The position numbers were made by a program, and so were the translations under genes. Positions 45,504 through 55,002 of a stretch of 64,000 nt of DNA are shown here, one piece after another; the first letter of the stretch is position 1; every line of letters starts with the position of its first letter. The DNA is from an uncultured Erythrobacter sp. (GTDB lineage Bacteria; Pseudomonadota; Alphaproteobacteria; Sphingomonadales; Sphingomonadaceae). The notes beneath the pieces were generated by a model. It was not told the DNA's origin, did no database searches, and saw only the letters and a list, made by a program, of their open reading frames with translations. The stretch lies in contig CANMSD010000003.1 in assembly GCA_947500645.1 (NCBI GenBank), positions 122,501 to 186,500 on the forward strand, in the 5' to 3' direction.

Positions 45504-46973
45504 ATGTCCGATTACATTCTGGTTCTTGATGAAGGCACGACGTCCACGCGGGCGATGCTGTTTGACGGGACGGGCGCATTTCATGGCGCCGCTCAGGAAG
45601 AATTGACTCAGCACTATCCGCAGGCAGGCTGGGTCGAGCATGACGCGTCGGAGATCTGGGACAAGACTCTGGCCTGCGCGCGCGAAATGATCGCGAAGGC
45701 AGGCGGAGCGGATAAGATCGCCTGCATCGGCATCACCAACCAGCGTGAGACGGTGGTAGCGTGGGACAAGAATTCGGGCGAGCCGCTTGCCCGCGCGATC
45801 GTGTGGCAGGATCGGCGGACCGAGCCGTTCTGCGTCGATCTGCGCGCAGCGGGCCATGAGAAGGACGTGCAAGCGCGCACCGGTCTGCTGCTCGATCCCT
45901 ATTTCTCAGGCACGAAAATGCGCTGGCTACTCGACAATGACGAGAATGTCCGCGCGGCAGCGGAAAAGGGCACACTCGCGTTCGGCACGATTGAAAGCTG
46001 GCTGACCTTTAAGCTGACGGGCGGCGAGCATGTGAGCGATGCCAGCAATGCAAGCCGTACGCTGCTGCTCGAACTGGCGGGGGCGCAATTCGATGCTGGC
46101 CTGTGCGATTTGCTGGGCGTGCCGCATGCCGCACTACCGCAAGTGGTCGATATGTCGGGTGCGCTGGGCGAGACGTCAGCCGATCTGTTCGGCCGCGCAA
46201 TCCCGATCACCGGAATGGTCGGCGACCAACAGGCGGCCACGGTCGGGCAGGCATGCCTTGCGCCCGGCGAGACCAAGGCGACCTATGGCACCGGTGCCTT
46301 CGTATTGACCAATCAGGGCGCGACTATTCCAACCTCGAAGAACCGCCTGCTCGGCACAGTGCTGACCCAGATTGGCGGCGAGCGCACCTACGCTATTGAG
46401 GGCTCGGTGTTCGTTGCCGGGTCGCTGGTACAATGGCTGCGGGACTCTCTCGGCATTGTCGACGTCGCCAGCCAAACTGAAGAGCTGGCGCGGAGCATTC
46501 CGGATACGGGCGGGGTGACTATCGTGCCGGCGCTTGCAGGGCTCGGCGCTCCGCATTGGCGGGCCGAGGCGCGCGGGCTGATTTCGGGCTTAAGCTTCGC
46601 CAGTGGGAAGGCCGAGTTGGCACGCGCCGCGCTGGAGGCGATGGCGCATCAGACGCACGATCTCGCGACCGCATTTGCCGCCGATGGCACGGGCTGGGAA
46701 ACACTGCGGATCGATGGCGGAATGACGGCCAACAATTGGATGGCTCAGGATTTGGCCGACATACTCAATTTGACGGTTGAGCGGCCCGAATTCGTCGAAA
46801 CCACCGCTTTGGGCGCGGCGATGCTGGCGGCTGCTGGCGCGGGCATTCATCCGAATCTCGATACGGCGGCGCAGGCGATGCGCGGCAAGCTCCACAGCTT
46901 TGAACCAGCGATGGATGAGGATGTTCGTGAAGAACGGCTGACACGCTGGAAGAAGGCTCTCGCTGCGGCGTAG
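45504..46973 (+). CDS. glpK: Glycerol kinase
   Basis: Phosphorylates glycerol to sn-glycerol 3-phosphate. The 489-residue FGGY-family kinase shows ILVLDEGTTSTRAMLFD at the start (phosphate-1), GITNQRETVVAWDK, AIVWQDRRTEPFC, and the glycerol-kinase signature ALAGLGAPHWRAEARGLISG; DGGMTANNWMAQ... (RIDGGMTANNWMAQ) is the adenosine block. No glpF, glpD or regulator is adjacent. The long inverted repeat lies 94 nt before the start, inside its likely promoter or leader. Confidence 0.96.
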   Translation: MSDYILVLDEGTTSTRAMLFDGTGAFHGAAQEELTQHYPQAGWVEHDASEIWDKTLACAREMIAKAGGADKIACIGITNQRETVVAWDKNSGEPLARAIVWQDRRTEPFCVDLRAAGHEKDVQARTGLLLDPYFSGTKMRWLLDNDENVRAAAEKGTLAFGTIESWLTFKLTGGEHVSDASNASRTLLLELAGAQFDAGLCDLLGVPHAALPQVVDMSGALGETSADLFGRAIPITGMVGDQQAATVGQACLAPGETKATYGTGAFVLTNQGATIPTSKNRLLGTVLTQIGGERTYAIEGSVFVAGSLVQWLRDSLGIVDVASQTEELARSIPDTGGVTIVPALAGLGAPHWRAEARGLISGLSFASGKAELARAALEAMAHQTHDLATAFAADGTGWETLRIDGGMTANNWMAQDLADILNLTVERPEFVETTALGAAMLAAAGAGIHPNLDTAAQAMRGKLHSFEPAMDEDVREERLTRWKKALAAA

Positions 46974-47012
46974 TTTTATATTTCCGTACACCGGAAGGGC
47001 GGAAAAACGACC

Positions 47013-47465
47013 TTAGCCGAACTCGCGCCCGATCCGATCCTGAAATGCGCGCGCTGGAGACGTTGCGTCGATCTCTTGCCGCCAGGCCTCATCCAGCCGC
47101 TCAATGCGTCGGTGAAGGCGCACCGTATCCTGGATCAACTCACAAGTCGCAGGCTCCAGCATCGCCAATTGCCCTTCATCGACCGGGCGATCATCAGGCA
47201 GTTCTCCATGCTTGCGAACTTGATTTTCGGTAAGTTCGCCAGAGAAATACGCTCTCTGGTTCAGCAGCCACGCCAGCACATGCATCATGCGCGTTGTAGT
47301 TTTCAGTCCCTCGATAGACAGCGCCAGTCGCACTGCATCATTCTCGCCCATCCCCGGCTCCTTCGTGCCGAGTGCGAAGACGGCGCGCACTTCATCGGCG
47401 AGCACCAGAGCTTCTGAATAGAGGGCCTCGATTATTGGGCGAGAGAGGTTTGTTGCGCGATCCAT
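47013..47465 (-). CDS. rcdA: DUF1465 protein, RcdA-like
   Basis: A 150-residue helical protein with the DUF1465 pattern: LYSEALVLADEVRAVFAL, LALSIEGLKTTTRMMHVLAWLLNQRAY and LIQDTVRLHRRIERLDE. In Caulobacter this family is RcdA, an adaptor that helps deliver substrates including CtrA to the ClpXP protease during the cell cycle. The symbol rests on family resemblance; the role in this organism is inferred. It stands opposite glpK (convergent). Confidence 0.78.
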   Translation of the reverse strand: MDRATNLSRPIIEALYSEALVLADEVRAVFALGTKEPGMGENDAVRLALSIEGLKTTTRMMHVLAWLLNQRAYFSGELTENQVRKHGELPDDRPVDEGQLAMLEPATCELIQDTVRLHRRIERLDEAWRQEIDATSPARAFQDRIGREFG

Positions 47466-47600
47466 TTATGCATAAACCGCTACGCCCGCTGTCAAAAGAT
47501 CGCCAGCGAGGTAACCAGATTTTCCGGTCGAAATTGGCAATCCGTCCCGCGCTGACACAGAATCCCCTCTGGTTAACGTGTGCGGAGCCGACGAACGGCC

Positions 47601-47798
47601 TCAGGCGATGATATCGGGCAGCAAATTGTCTTCGATCGCCGAAATCTGATCCTTGAGCCGCAATTTGCGCTTTTTGAGACGCGCAATTTGCAACTGATCG
47701 CTTGATCCGGCTTCGGTCAGGGCAGCAATCGCTGCATCCAGATCGCGATGCTCGGAGCGCAGCAGCTCAAGCCGCTTCTCAAGTTCGGCTTCGTTCAT
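47601..47798 (-). CDS. YdcH-family DUF465 small protein
   Basis: A 65-residue helical-hairpin protein with the DUF465 signature: two amphipathic helices, LLRSEHRDLDAAIAAL then LQIARLKKRKLRLKDQI. It is common in alphaproteobacteria, usually of unknown function. A second DUF465 gene lies 318 nt away on the opposite strand. Confidence 0.88.
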   Translation of the reverse strand: MNEAELEKRLELLRSEHRDLDAAIAALTEAGSSDQLQIARLKKRKLRLKDQISAIEDNLLPDIIA

Positions 47799-48115
47799 GC
47801 GCGTCTATCGCTCGAATTGTCGTGCTTACAGTGCCGCAATTGCTTGATCCCTTCGGCCCGTTTGCCGGACTCTGACATGATATGCTCACCTGTTGTTTCA
47901 GCCTAGGTATGATTGCTTGCTAAATCGACCATAAATATTTTCAGGCGCGGGCCCAGACCAAGCGTTCATCTTGCATCTGCCACATGGTCTCGCATCCGTC
48001 GCAATGAAGTACTTTGCAATATTGCGATGTTGTGGTTTGATGACACTTCGCGGTTCGTCCGCGCTGGACGAGTCGCTCCACCCGGGGTTCATACCCCCTA
48101 CCTAGGAGACTCTTT
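47799..48115. other. Gap between two divergent DUF465 genes
   Basis: No supported gene. On the minus strand, one open frame from 48162 to 47941 ends with CKVLHCDGCETMWQMQDERL, a C-x5-C-x2-C stretch, but its start lies within the plus-strand DUF465 gene and no ribosome binding site is evident. The interval should carry the two divergent promoters. Confidence 0.5.
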
Positions 48116-48283
48116 ATGGCATCGTCCGCAGGATCATCCCACCGCAATGCGCTTGAAAGCAAACATGCAGGGCTCGAAGCCCAGCTTCGTGCCGAGATGA
48201 ACCGACCTGTACCGGATGCCGCGACAATCCAGGCGCTGAAAAAGCAAAAGCTGAGGCTGAAAGAAGAGATGGTCCGCGCTTAG
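48116..48283 (+). CDS. Second YdcH-family DUF465 small protein, 55 aa
   Basis: ATG at 48116, preceded by TAGGAG about 10 nt upstream, opens 55 codons ending at TAG 48283. The pattern RNALESKHAGLEAQL and IQALKKQKLRLKEEM is the two-helix DUF465 fold, including the diagnostic LKKQKLRLKEE segment. Its divergence from the first copy and opposite orientation suggest an old duplication. Function unknown. Confidence 0.85.
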   Translation: MASSAGSSHRNALESKHAGLEAQLRAEMNRPVPDAATIQALKKQKLRLKEEMVRA

Positions 48284-48408
48284 CGGCCCGCACCAGCGAC
48301 ACAATCATATCTATGGCAGCGCGCCGTTAAGCGGCACTGCCAAGTTGGAGCTAAAAGCGATTTGAGCGCTTTGCTTTTGCGCGGCGGTTTCTCTAACCCA
48401 GTCAGGTG

Positions 48409-50679
48409 ATGACAGCCGCCGCAGCCGCCCGCCAGATACTCATACGCCTTCACGAGGTGATGGCCTCGCGCATGCATGCGCAGGGGAAGCTGGATTCTGT
48501 GGTCGAGATTATCGGAGAGACCCTCGATAGCGAGGTTTGCTCGATCTACCTCCTGCGCGAAAGCATGCTTGAATTGTTTGCCACCAAGGGGCTGAACAAG
48601 AGCGCGGTTCACGTCACCCGCATGGCCATTGGCGAAGGTCTGACAGGAACGATCGCCGATCAGGTCGAGACGCTGAACCTTGCCGAGGCGAAGGCGCATC
48701 CGGATTTCCAATATCGCCCTGAAACGGGTGAGGAGAAGTTCCACTCTTTCGCAGGCGTGCCGATTGTCTATCGCGAGCGTGCGGTTGGCGTGCTGTGCGT
48801 CCAGCATGTCGAGCCGCGCCGTTATGAAGATGTCGAGATCGAGGCGCTGCAAACCACCGCCATGGTGCTTTCCGAGCTGATCGCCAATGCTGAACTGGTC
48901 GATGAGGAGGAAGCGCGGAGTCTGTCGGAAGGGCTGACCGGTACACAAACGCTGGATGGCCTCACCCTGGTAAAAGGGCTGGCATCTGGACTCGCGGTAT
49001 ATCACCAGCCGCGCGTTCAAATCGAACAGGTTATGGCCGACGATATCGAGGCCGAGCGTGCGCGGGTTTATCGCGCCTTCGACAAGATGCGCGAGCAAAT
49101 CGACAACCTCTCCAGCCAAGCGGAATTCGGGGTCGGCGGCGAGCACGAGGAAGTGCTCGAGACCTATAAGATGTTCGCCTATGACGAGGGGTGGTCGCGG
49201 CGCATCAACGAAGCGATCGACAGCGGGCTGACGGCAGAGGCGGCAATTGAGCGGGTTCAGCAGCGCACGCGGATGCGGATGCGCGAGATTGACGATGCGC
49301 TTTTGGCGGATCGGATGCACGATCTGGAGGATCTCTCCAACCGCTTGCTGCGGATTGTCTCGGGTCAGTTGGGAACGGCGGCGTCACAAGGCCTGCGGCG
49401 TGACACTATCCTCATTGCGCGCAATCTGGGGCCAGCCGAACTGCTTGAGTATGATCGGCGGCGTCTGAAGGGTGTGATACTGGAAGAAGGCTCGCTCACC
49501 GCGCATGTTGTGATCGTAGCGCGCGCCATGGGCGTGCCGGTGCTGGGCAGGGCGGCTGGCCTGCGCGGGATCATCCGCGAAGGCGATGAAATCCTGCTCG
49601 ATGCCGATCAGGCGACCGCAACCGTGCGCCCCAATGCGCAAATGGCCGAAGCGTTCGAAGCCCGCTTTGCCAAATCGCGAAAAAAGCAGGCGTCCTATGC
49701 CACGCTTCGCGATGTCGAACCCTTCACTCGCTGTGGCACGCGCATTCAGGTGATGATGAATGCGGGTTTGCGCGATGACATGAGCGCGCTTGCGACCAGT
49801 GGTGCAGATGGGGTCGGGCTGTTCCGGACCGAATTCCAGTTCCTCGTTTCTGCCACGCTCCCTCAGCGAGAGCGTCAGACCAAGCTTTATCGCGATGTTC
49901 TGGAGGCGGCGGGCGACAAGCCCGTGATCTTCCGCACGGTCGATATTGGCGGCGACAAGGCGGTGCCCTACCTCGCCAGCAACGAGGCCTCGAATGATGA
50001 GAACCCGGCGATGGGCTGGCGCGCATTGCGCCTCGCACTTGAGCGCGAAGGTTTGCTCAAGGTGCAGGCTCGCTCACTGCTCGAAGCCTCCGCAGGGCGG
50101 CCGCTTTATGTAATGTTCCCGATGGTGTCGGAACCGTGGGAGTTCGACGCGGCAAAGGCTGTGTTCGAAGATCAGCTCGCTTTTCTGCGCTCCAAGAAGA
50201 AACTGATCCCCGATGCGATCTATTACGGCGCGATGCTGGAAGTGCCTGCGCTTGCCGAAGTGCTCGATCTGCTATGCCCGAAATTAAGCTTCCTATCGGT
50301 CGGCACCAATGATCTGACACAATTCCTGTTCGCTGCCGATCGGGCCAATCCGCTGCTGGCGGAGCGTTACGACTGGCTCAGCCCCTCGATCATGCGGTTC
50401 CTGCGCCGGGTAACCCAATCGACAGCCGGTACCGAAGTTGACTTGGGCGTATGCGGCGAAATGGGGGGGCGCAGGCTGGAAGCGTTGGCATTGCTCGGTA
50501 TCGGTTTCCGGCGCCTGTCGATTACACCGGCGGCCGTTGGCCCGATCAAGGAATTGGTGCGCAAGGTCGACCTCGCGGAGATCAGCGAGGCGATGACTGG
50601 ATGGCTCGCAGACCCAAGTGTAAACTTGCGCGACGAAGTGAGCCGTTGGGCAACTGATCGCGGAATTGAAACCGATTAG
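48409..50679 (+). CDS. ptsP: PEP-protein phosphotransferase PtsP (GAF-EI-Ntr)
   Basis: First enzyme of the nitrogen-related phosphotransferase chain; uses PEP to phosphorylate NPr. About 756 residues: GAF domain (1-150, with SFAGVPIVYRERAVGVLCVQ), then the EI N-terminal region, the swivelling His domain with active-site His in GSLTAHVVIVARAMGVPVLG, and the PEP-binding barrel (GADGVGLFRTEFQFL, FRTVDIGGDKAVPYL, FLSVGTNDLTQFLFAADR, and Cys in LGVCGEMGG). ATG at 48409 follows GTG at 48406; either may be used. No lysC, ptsO or ptsN is adjacent. Confidence 0.95.
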   Translation: MTAAAAARQILIRLHEVMASRMHAQGKLDSVVEIIGETLDSEVCSIYLLRESMLELFATKGLNKSAVHVTRMAIGEGLTGTIADQVETLNLAEAKAHPDFQYRPETGEEKFHSFAGVPIVYRERAVGVLCVQHVEPRRYEDVEIEALQTTAMVLSELIANAELVDEEEARSLSEGLTGTQTLDGLTLVKGLASGLAVYHQPRVQIEQVMADDIEAERARVYRAFDKMREQIDNLSSQAEFGVGGEHEEVLETYKMFAYDEGWSRRINEAIDSGLTAEAAIERVQQRTRMRMREIDDALLADRMHDLEDLSNRLLRIVSGQLGTAASQGLRRDTILIARNLGPAELLEYDRRRLKGVILEEGSLTAHVVIVARAMGVPVLGRAAGLRGIIREGDEILLDADQATATVRPNAQMAEAFEARFAKSRKKQASYATLRDVEPFTRCGTRIQVMMNAGLRDDMSALATSGADGVGLFRTEFQFLVSATLPQRERQTKLYRDVLEAAGDKPVIFRTVDIGGDKAVPYLASNEASNDENPAMGWRALRLALEREGLLKVQARSLLEASAGRPLYVMFPMVSEPWEFDAAKAVFEDQLAFLRSKKKLIPDAIYYGAMLEVPALAEVLDLLCPKLSFLSVGTNDLTQFLFAADRANPLLAERYDWLSPSIMRFLRRVTQSTAGTEVDLGVCGEMGGRRLEALALLGIGFRRLSITPAAVGPIKELVRKVDLAEISEAMTGWLADPSVNLRDEVSRWATDRGIETD

Positions 50680-50854
50680 CGTGTTCGTGCGTTCATTGGG
50701 CGTGCACGCAGGCCATTCTATCGAAATCGCTCTGCGGCAAAGTGTTACCGCGCTTGACAGGGTGGCTCATCACAGATTTTGTGCAGTGCAACCCTAGAGG
50801 GCAAGAATATTGGCTCGCAAAGAGCCTGCAAACAAAGGTCGTTAGGTTCGGGTC

Positions 50855-51700
50855 ATGGACAACGAACAGGAAGCAGTTGCGGAAGAGCTGCCCCTCGAAG
50901 GCGTGGGGGCGCGGTTGCGCCGTGCGCGCGAGGAGCGCGGGCTGTCTCTAGCGCAAGTTACCGCTGAAACGCGTATTCCGGAGCGTCATCTCAAGGTGAT
51001 CGAAGCGGGCAATTTCGCCGATCTGCCCGCGCGCACCTATGCGGTGGGCTTCACACGCACCTATGCCCGCCTGCTCGAACTCGACGAGGCCGAGATATCC
51101 GAGCAAGTCCGCGCCGAATTGAACGAGGCCGAGGCGGAGCGGGAATATGTGCCCGCTGGAATGGAGCCGGGCGATCCGGCCAAACTGCCATCTTCCGGTC
51201 TTGCCTGGGCAGGCGCATTTGCTGCTATCTTGCTGATTGGTGGTATGGCGACTTTCTATTCGACCTACTACTCCTCAGGCGCAGGCCCTGCTTCCCTGAT
51301 CGACAATTCTTCGCCGCAAATCGCCGAAGGCGGCGAGGGTGCAGGTGGCGAAAGCACGACCACCCAGCAGGCCGCCACGGCACCGGGACAAGGACAAGTC
51401 GTATTCACCGCTCTCGAAGAAGGCGTGTGGGTCAAGTTCTACGATGTCGATGGCACGCAATTGTTGCAAAAGCAGATGGCGAGCGGCGAGCGGTTTGAAA
51501 TTCCGTCCGACGCGCAAGGGCCGCAGATATGGACCGGACGTCCTGACGCGTTTGCAATCACCATTGACGGCCGATCGGTACCCAAGCTGGCCGATGATGA
51601 CTTCATCATGCGCGACGTGGCAATTTCTGCCGAGGCCTTGCTGGCCCGCGCGCAGCAAGCCGGTCAAAACGGTGGGCAGGGCGCTTCGCCGGAAACATGA
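50855..51700 (+). CDS. RodZ-like membrane protein with HTH and DUF4115
   Basis: A 281-residue protein with a cytoplasmic Xre-like HTH (GARLRRAREERGLSLAQVTA and RIPERHLKVIEAGNFADLP, about 18-60), one membrane helix (about 112-132), a Ser/Gly/Thr linker and a periplasmic beta-rich DUF4115 domain (VWVKFYDVDGTQLLQKQM). This is the RodZ architecture; RodZ links MreB to the cell-shape complex. It precedes the CpoB-like gene. Confidence 0.85.
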   Translation: MDNEQEAVAEELPLEGVGARLRRAREERGLSLAQVTAETRIPERHLKVIEAGNFADLPARTYAVGFTRTYARLLELDEAEISEQVRAELNEAEAEREYVPAGMEPGDPAKLPSSGLAWAGAFAAILLIGGMATFYSTYYSSGAGPASLIDNSSPQIAEGGEGAGGESTTTQQAATAPGQGQVVFTALEEGVWVKFYDVDGTQLLQKQMASGERFEIPSDAQGPQIWTGRPDAFAITIDGRSVPKLADDDFIMRDVAISAEALLARAQQAGQNGGQGASPET

Positions 51701-51923
51701 GTTAGCCTAGTATCCGTATTTTGCCTTATCCAGGCGTCTTACCCACGGATTTCACCCCCTAGTCCCCTCGACTTGACGCCAGGAGCGCGGCAGAGATTCT
51801 GTCTACATTCATCCATGGTCAGCCAGTGCTGGTCATTTGCTGACGGCGGCGATCAAAGCTGTTTTAGCACTAGGGTCTGACCGCTTGGCGAAGCGGCACA
51901 TTGCAAGAGGGAGCCTGACCACA

Positions 51924-52913
51924 ATGCGCGCACTCATCCCTAACTCCATTTTCTCCGCCAAGGGCGCGAGCCGGCTGTTTGCGGCTGGGCTAGCCGCTGC
52001 GGTGGTGGCAACCACGCCGGTGCCTGCGCTGGCTCAGGAGAATTCCGAAGCGCGGCTGCGCAAGATCGAAGCGGAAATTCGCGCGCTCCAGCGCACCGTT
52101 TTTCCGGGCGGTGATGGCCGTTTCTTTGAACCGCAGATCACGCCGGGTACCACTCCCAGCACTGGACCCACGACGAACACGTCAACCACGGCAGTGACCG
52201 ATATTCTCGCGCGGCTCGATGCCATGGAGCTGCAATTGCAGCGCCTCACCGCTCTTTCGGAAGAGAACTTCAACTCGTTGAGCGAGGTCGAAACCCGGCT
52301 TGCTGCGCTCGAGACGGCGCAAACGACCATTCCCGGCGTTGGTCCCACAACTGGTCCAGCGGCGACGGGCAGCAGCGACACTGGCGCTTCGGACAGCAAT
52401 CTGAGCGCGATGAGCGGCGGTGCGTCTGACGCGAATAGCGCTGGTGACGACAGTACAGCTGTCGCGGGGCCGAGCGCAGAGCGGCTCGCCGCGGTGCAAG
52501 CGATCACAAAGCCGATCACCGATGACCCGGCGGATGACGAATATTCCTACGGCTTCCGCCTCTGGAATGCGGGCTATTACCCGGAGGCGCGCCAGCAGCT
52601 GAGCGGTTTTGTCGAGCAGTATGGCTCGCATTGGCGCGCGACCTATGGCCGCAACCTGCTAGGCCGGGCCTATCTCGATGACAATATGCCAGAGCAGGCC
52701 GCGCAATGGTTCCTGCGCAATTATCAAGCGGACCGTCAGGCGCCGCGCGCGGCCGATAGCCTGCTGTTTCTTTCCGAGGCGATGATCGCTCTTAACGACA
52801 CCAATCGCGCGTGCATTGCGTTGGCTGAATTCGGCGAGACTTATCCGGCGCTGGCTAGTGGACGGCTGTCCGATCAGTATGAGCGCAATCGCCAGAGAGT
52901 GACTTGTAATTGA
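51924..52913 (+). CDS. cpoB: CpoB/YbgF-like periplasmic TPR protein
   Basis: A 329-residue exported protein. A signal peptide (about 1-40, ending PALAQ) is followed by a coiled-coil (RLRKIEAEIRALQRTV), a long Thr/Ser/Gly linker, a second coiled-coil segment and TPR repeats at the C-terminus (YGFRLWNAGYYPEARQQLSG, WFLRNYQADRQAPRAADSLL). This is the layout of CpoB, which couples the Tol-Pal machine with peptidoglycan synthesis; tol and pal genes are not in view. ATG at 51924 is chosen because the signal peptide begins there. Confidence 0.82.
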   Translation: MRALIPNSIFSAKGASRLFAAGLAAAVVATTPVPALAQENSEARLRKIEAEIRALQRTVFPGGDGRFFEPQITPGTTPSTGPTTNTSTTAVTDILARLDAMELQLQRLTALSEENFNSLSEVETRLAALETAQTTIPGVGPTTGPAATGSSDTGASDSNLSAMSGGASDANSAGDDSTAVAGPSAERLAAVQAITKPITDDPADDEYSYGFRLWNAGYYPEARQQLSGFVEQYGSHWRATYGRNLLGRAYLDDNMPEQAAQWFLRNYQADRQAPRAADSLLFLSEAMIALNDTNRACIALAEFGETYPALASGRLSDQYERNRQRVTCN

Positions 52914-52974
52914 TAGCCGGGTTGATCCTGATCTAGTCGAGCGCTGGCGCGCGGACCTCCTCGCTCTGTGGCCG

Positions 52975-53928
52975 ATGGATGAGCGCCGCGGTGCGCTGGG
53001 CCTCGCCGTGTCTGGCGGACCGGACAGCGTCGCCATGCTCCTGTTGGCGCACGCCGCGCAAGATGGCGCGATTGCCGTCGCTAGCGTGAACCACGGATTA
53101 CGCGCTGAGGCGGCTAGCGAGGTGGCGCTGGTCGAGCGGATTTGCGCCGAACTGGGTGTGGATTTCACCGCGATTGAGGTCGAGATAGCGCCCGGGAACC
53201 TTCAGGCGCGTGCCCGCGATGCAAGGTACGAAGCTCTAGGTGAATGGGCAGCCGAAAAAGGGCTTGGCGCGGTGGCGACGGCCCATCACGCTTACGATCA
53301 GGCCGAAACGCTGCTGATGCGTCTCAACCGGGGAAGCGGACTCGCGGGACTTGCCGGAGTCCGTGCGGCGACGACAATGCCGGGGCGCGAGATCGCTCTG
53401 CTGAGACCGCTGCTGAATTGGCGCAAGTCGGAGCTGGAACAGGTTTGCGCGAATGCCGGGATCTTACCTGCCGCCGATCCGTCCAACCAAGATGAGCAAT
53501 TCGACCGGGCGCGGATGCGCGCGGCGCTGGCCGAGAATGACTGGCTCGACCCGCAGGCCCTCGCCGCCAGTGCGCAGCACCTGTCAGAAGCGTGGCGCGC
53601 GATTGAATGGTATGCGCAGGACGATTGGGAAACGCAGGTTTTTCGCGAGGAAAGTGGCGAAGGCCCACAATTCAAATACTACGCCAATGTTCCGCGCGCC
53701 ATCGCCATCGAGACGATCACCCGCATCATTGCAGAGTTAGGCGGTACGGCCACACGTAGCGAAGCGGGCCGGGCGTTTGATCGATTGTGGCAGTTTGAAA
53801 ACGCCTCTCTGTGCGGCGTGCTGATCACGCCTGGAACCGAGCGGATCGATAAACTTGGTGTTGAAATGCCAAGTATTGAAATGAGGGTGTGGCGGTTCGC
53901 CCCCGAGCCGCCCAGGCGCGCGCACTAG
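52975..53928 (+). CDS. tilS: tRNA(Ile)-lysidine synthetase TilS
   Basis: Modifies the CAT anticodon of tRNA-Ile to lysidine. The N-terminal ATP-pyrophosphatase loop is LAVSGGPDSVAMLLLAH (about 11-27), with VASVNHGLRAEAASE, ATAHHAYDQAETLLMRL and RPLLNWRKSELEQVC in order, and a shorter C-terminal domain. ATG at 52975 gives 317 residues. The same frame continues upstream with family-like sequence (VDPDLVERWRADLLALWP) back to a TGA at 52900, without ATG, GTG or TTG; an ATT at 52909 overlapping the cpoB stop could be the true start. Confidence 0.9.
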   Translation: MDERRGALGLAVSGGPDSVAMLLLAHAAQDGAIAVASVNHGLRAEAASEVALVERICAELGVDFTAIEVEIAPGNLQARARDARYEALGEWAAEKGLGAVATAHHAYDQAETLLMRLNRGSGLAGLAGVRAATTMPGREIALLRPLLNWRKSELEQVCANAGILPAADPSNQDEQFDRARMRAALAENDWLDPQALAASAQHLSEAWRAIEWYAQDDWETQVFREESGEGPQFKYYANVPRAIAIETITRIIAELGGTATRSEAGRAFDRLWQFENASLCGVLITPGTERIDKLGVEMPSIEMRVWRFAPEPPRRAH

Positions 53929-53963
53929 GCGCTCGCCCCGCGAGTTATCGCACACCCTTCACT

Positions 53964-54827
53964 TCAGATGATGGCGTCCCCCACGCCGATCATCTTCCCG
54001 CGTGTCACGATCACTTTGTCGCCGCGCTTGGCGATGGCGAACAGTTTCGCAGCGAATTCCTCTGGCACCCCGACACAGCCGTGGCTGGCATAGCCATTGG
54101 CCACGGGCGATCCGTGAATAGCGATGCCATCCCAGGTCATCCGCAGCGTGTAGGGCATGGGTGCGTTGTTATACTTCTCGGAAACATTGTCCTTTTCCTT
54201 GGTCAGGATCGGGAATGTGCCGAGCGGAGTTGGGTGTGACTTTGTGCCGAGCAGCGCGACTGCGGTGCCAATTTCATGGCCATCGCGGAACGCGCTGATC
54301 ACGCGTGCATCCAGATCGACCGTGATGACCAGCTTGCCCTTTGTGGGGGCACGGGACTCGTCCCAGAACCATTCGCCATAACGGATCGTCCCCTCAATCG
54401 GCAGGATACTCTTGACCGTGAAAGGATCTTTGCTCGCAGTGCGGCGCGTGTTGTTGGCGGAGGCTGGGGGCGTCGGTGGCACGTCCTGCACGACCTCGCG
54501 TGAGATCATGCGAGCGGCGGTAACGCCAGGCTCGCGGCCAGCGGCAATCTCCGGTGTATCTTCGCCAATCGACGGCAGGCCAGCAACCGTCTCGGCGACG
54601 TCTGTATTGTAAGGCGTCGGCAAGCTCGGATCGACGACCAGCGAGGGACCACCGGTACGTGGATCGATAGACTGGATCGCAGCTTGTTCCGCCGCATCAG
54701 CGACCTGCTCGGCGGCATCTGCTGCTTCATCGGCGGGCGTCTGGTTGTCCGCGAGAGTAGATGTGCCTGCGAGCGACACAAATGCGAGGGCGGCGGCCAT
54801 GCGAAGGGGCTTTGTGACCTGAATCAT
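53964..54827 (-). CDS. L,D-transpeptidase (YkuD domain), exported
   Basis: A 287-residue cell-wall enzyme. After a signal peptide (about 1-26) comes an Ala/Asp-rich linker and a Pro/Thr region, then the YkuD domain: KLVITVDLDARVISAFRDG, PTPLGTFPILTKEKD, and the catalytic HGSPVANGYASHGCVGVP (His and Cys). It cross-links peptidoglycan or attaches lipoproteins via 3-3 bonds. Tail-to-tail with tilS. Confidence 0.93.
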   Translation of the reverse strand: MIQVTKPLRMAAALAFVSLAGTSTLADNQTPADEAADAAEQVADAAEQAAIQSIDPRTGGPSLVVDPSLPTPYNTDVAETVAGLPSIGEDTPEIAAGREPGVTAARMISREVVQDVPPTPPASANNTRRTASKDPFTVKSILPIEGTIRYGEWFWDESRAPTKGKLVITVDLDARVISAFRDGHEIGTAVALLGTKSHPTPLGTFPILTKEKDNVSEKYNNAPMPYTLRMTWDGIAIHGSPVANGYASHGCVGVPEEFAAKLFAIAKRGDKVIVTRGKMIGVGDAII

Positions 54828-55002
54828 GCACGCATTATGCTGTAAAACAGCGTGAGTCGCCAGAGGCTAACGCATTGGCGTCCCTTCGCGAGACGATACC
54901 TCAGCCCATTCGTTAACAGTGGTGGGGCGATTTTAGATAACTGACGTCCAAGTTATGCTTGATTTTTCTCCGCAAGCGCATCCGTGTTCGCGATTGTTAC
55001 CG

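Noticed and set aside
46974-47012. Terminator between glpK and the DUF1465 gene
   Set aside because: A TTCCG/CGGAA hairpin exists but the stem is only 5 bp and no T-run follows in either direction.
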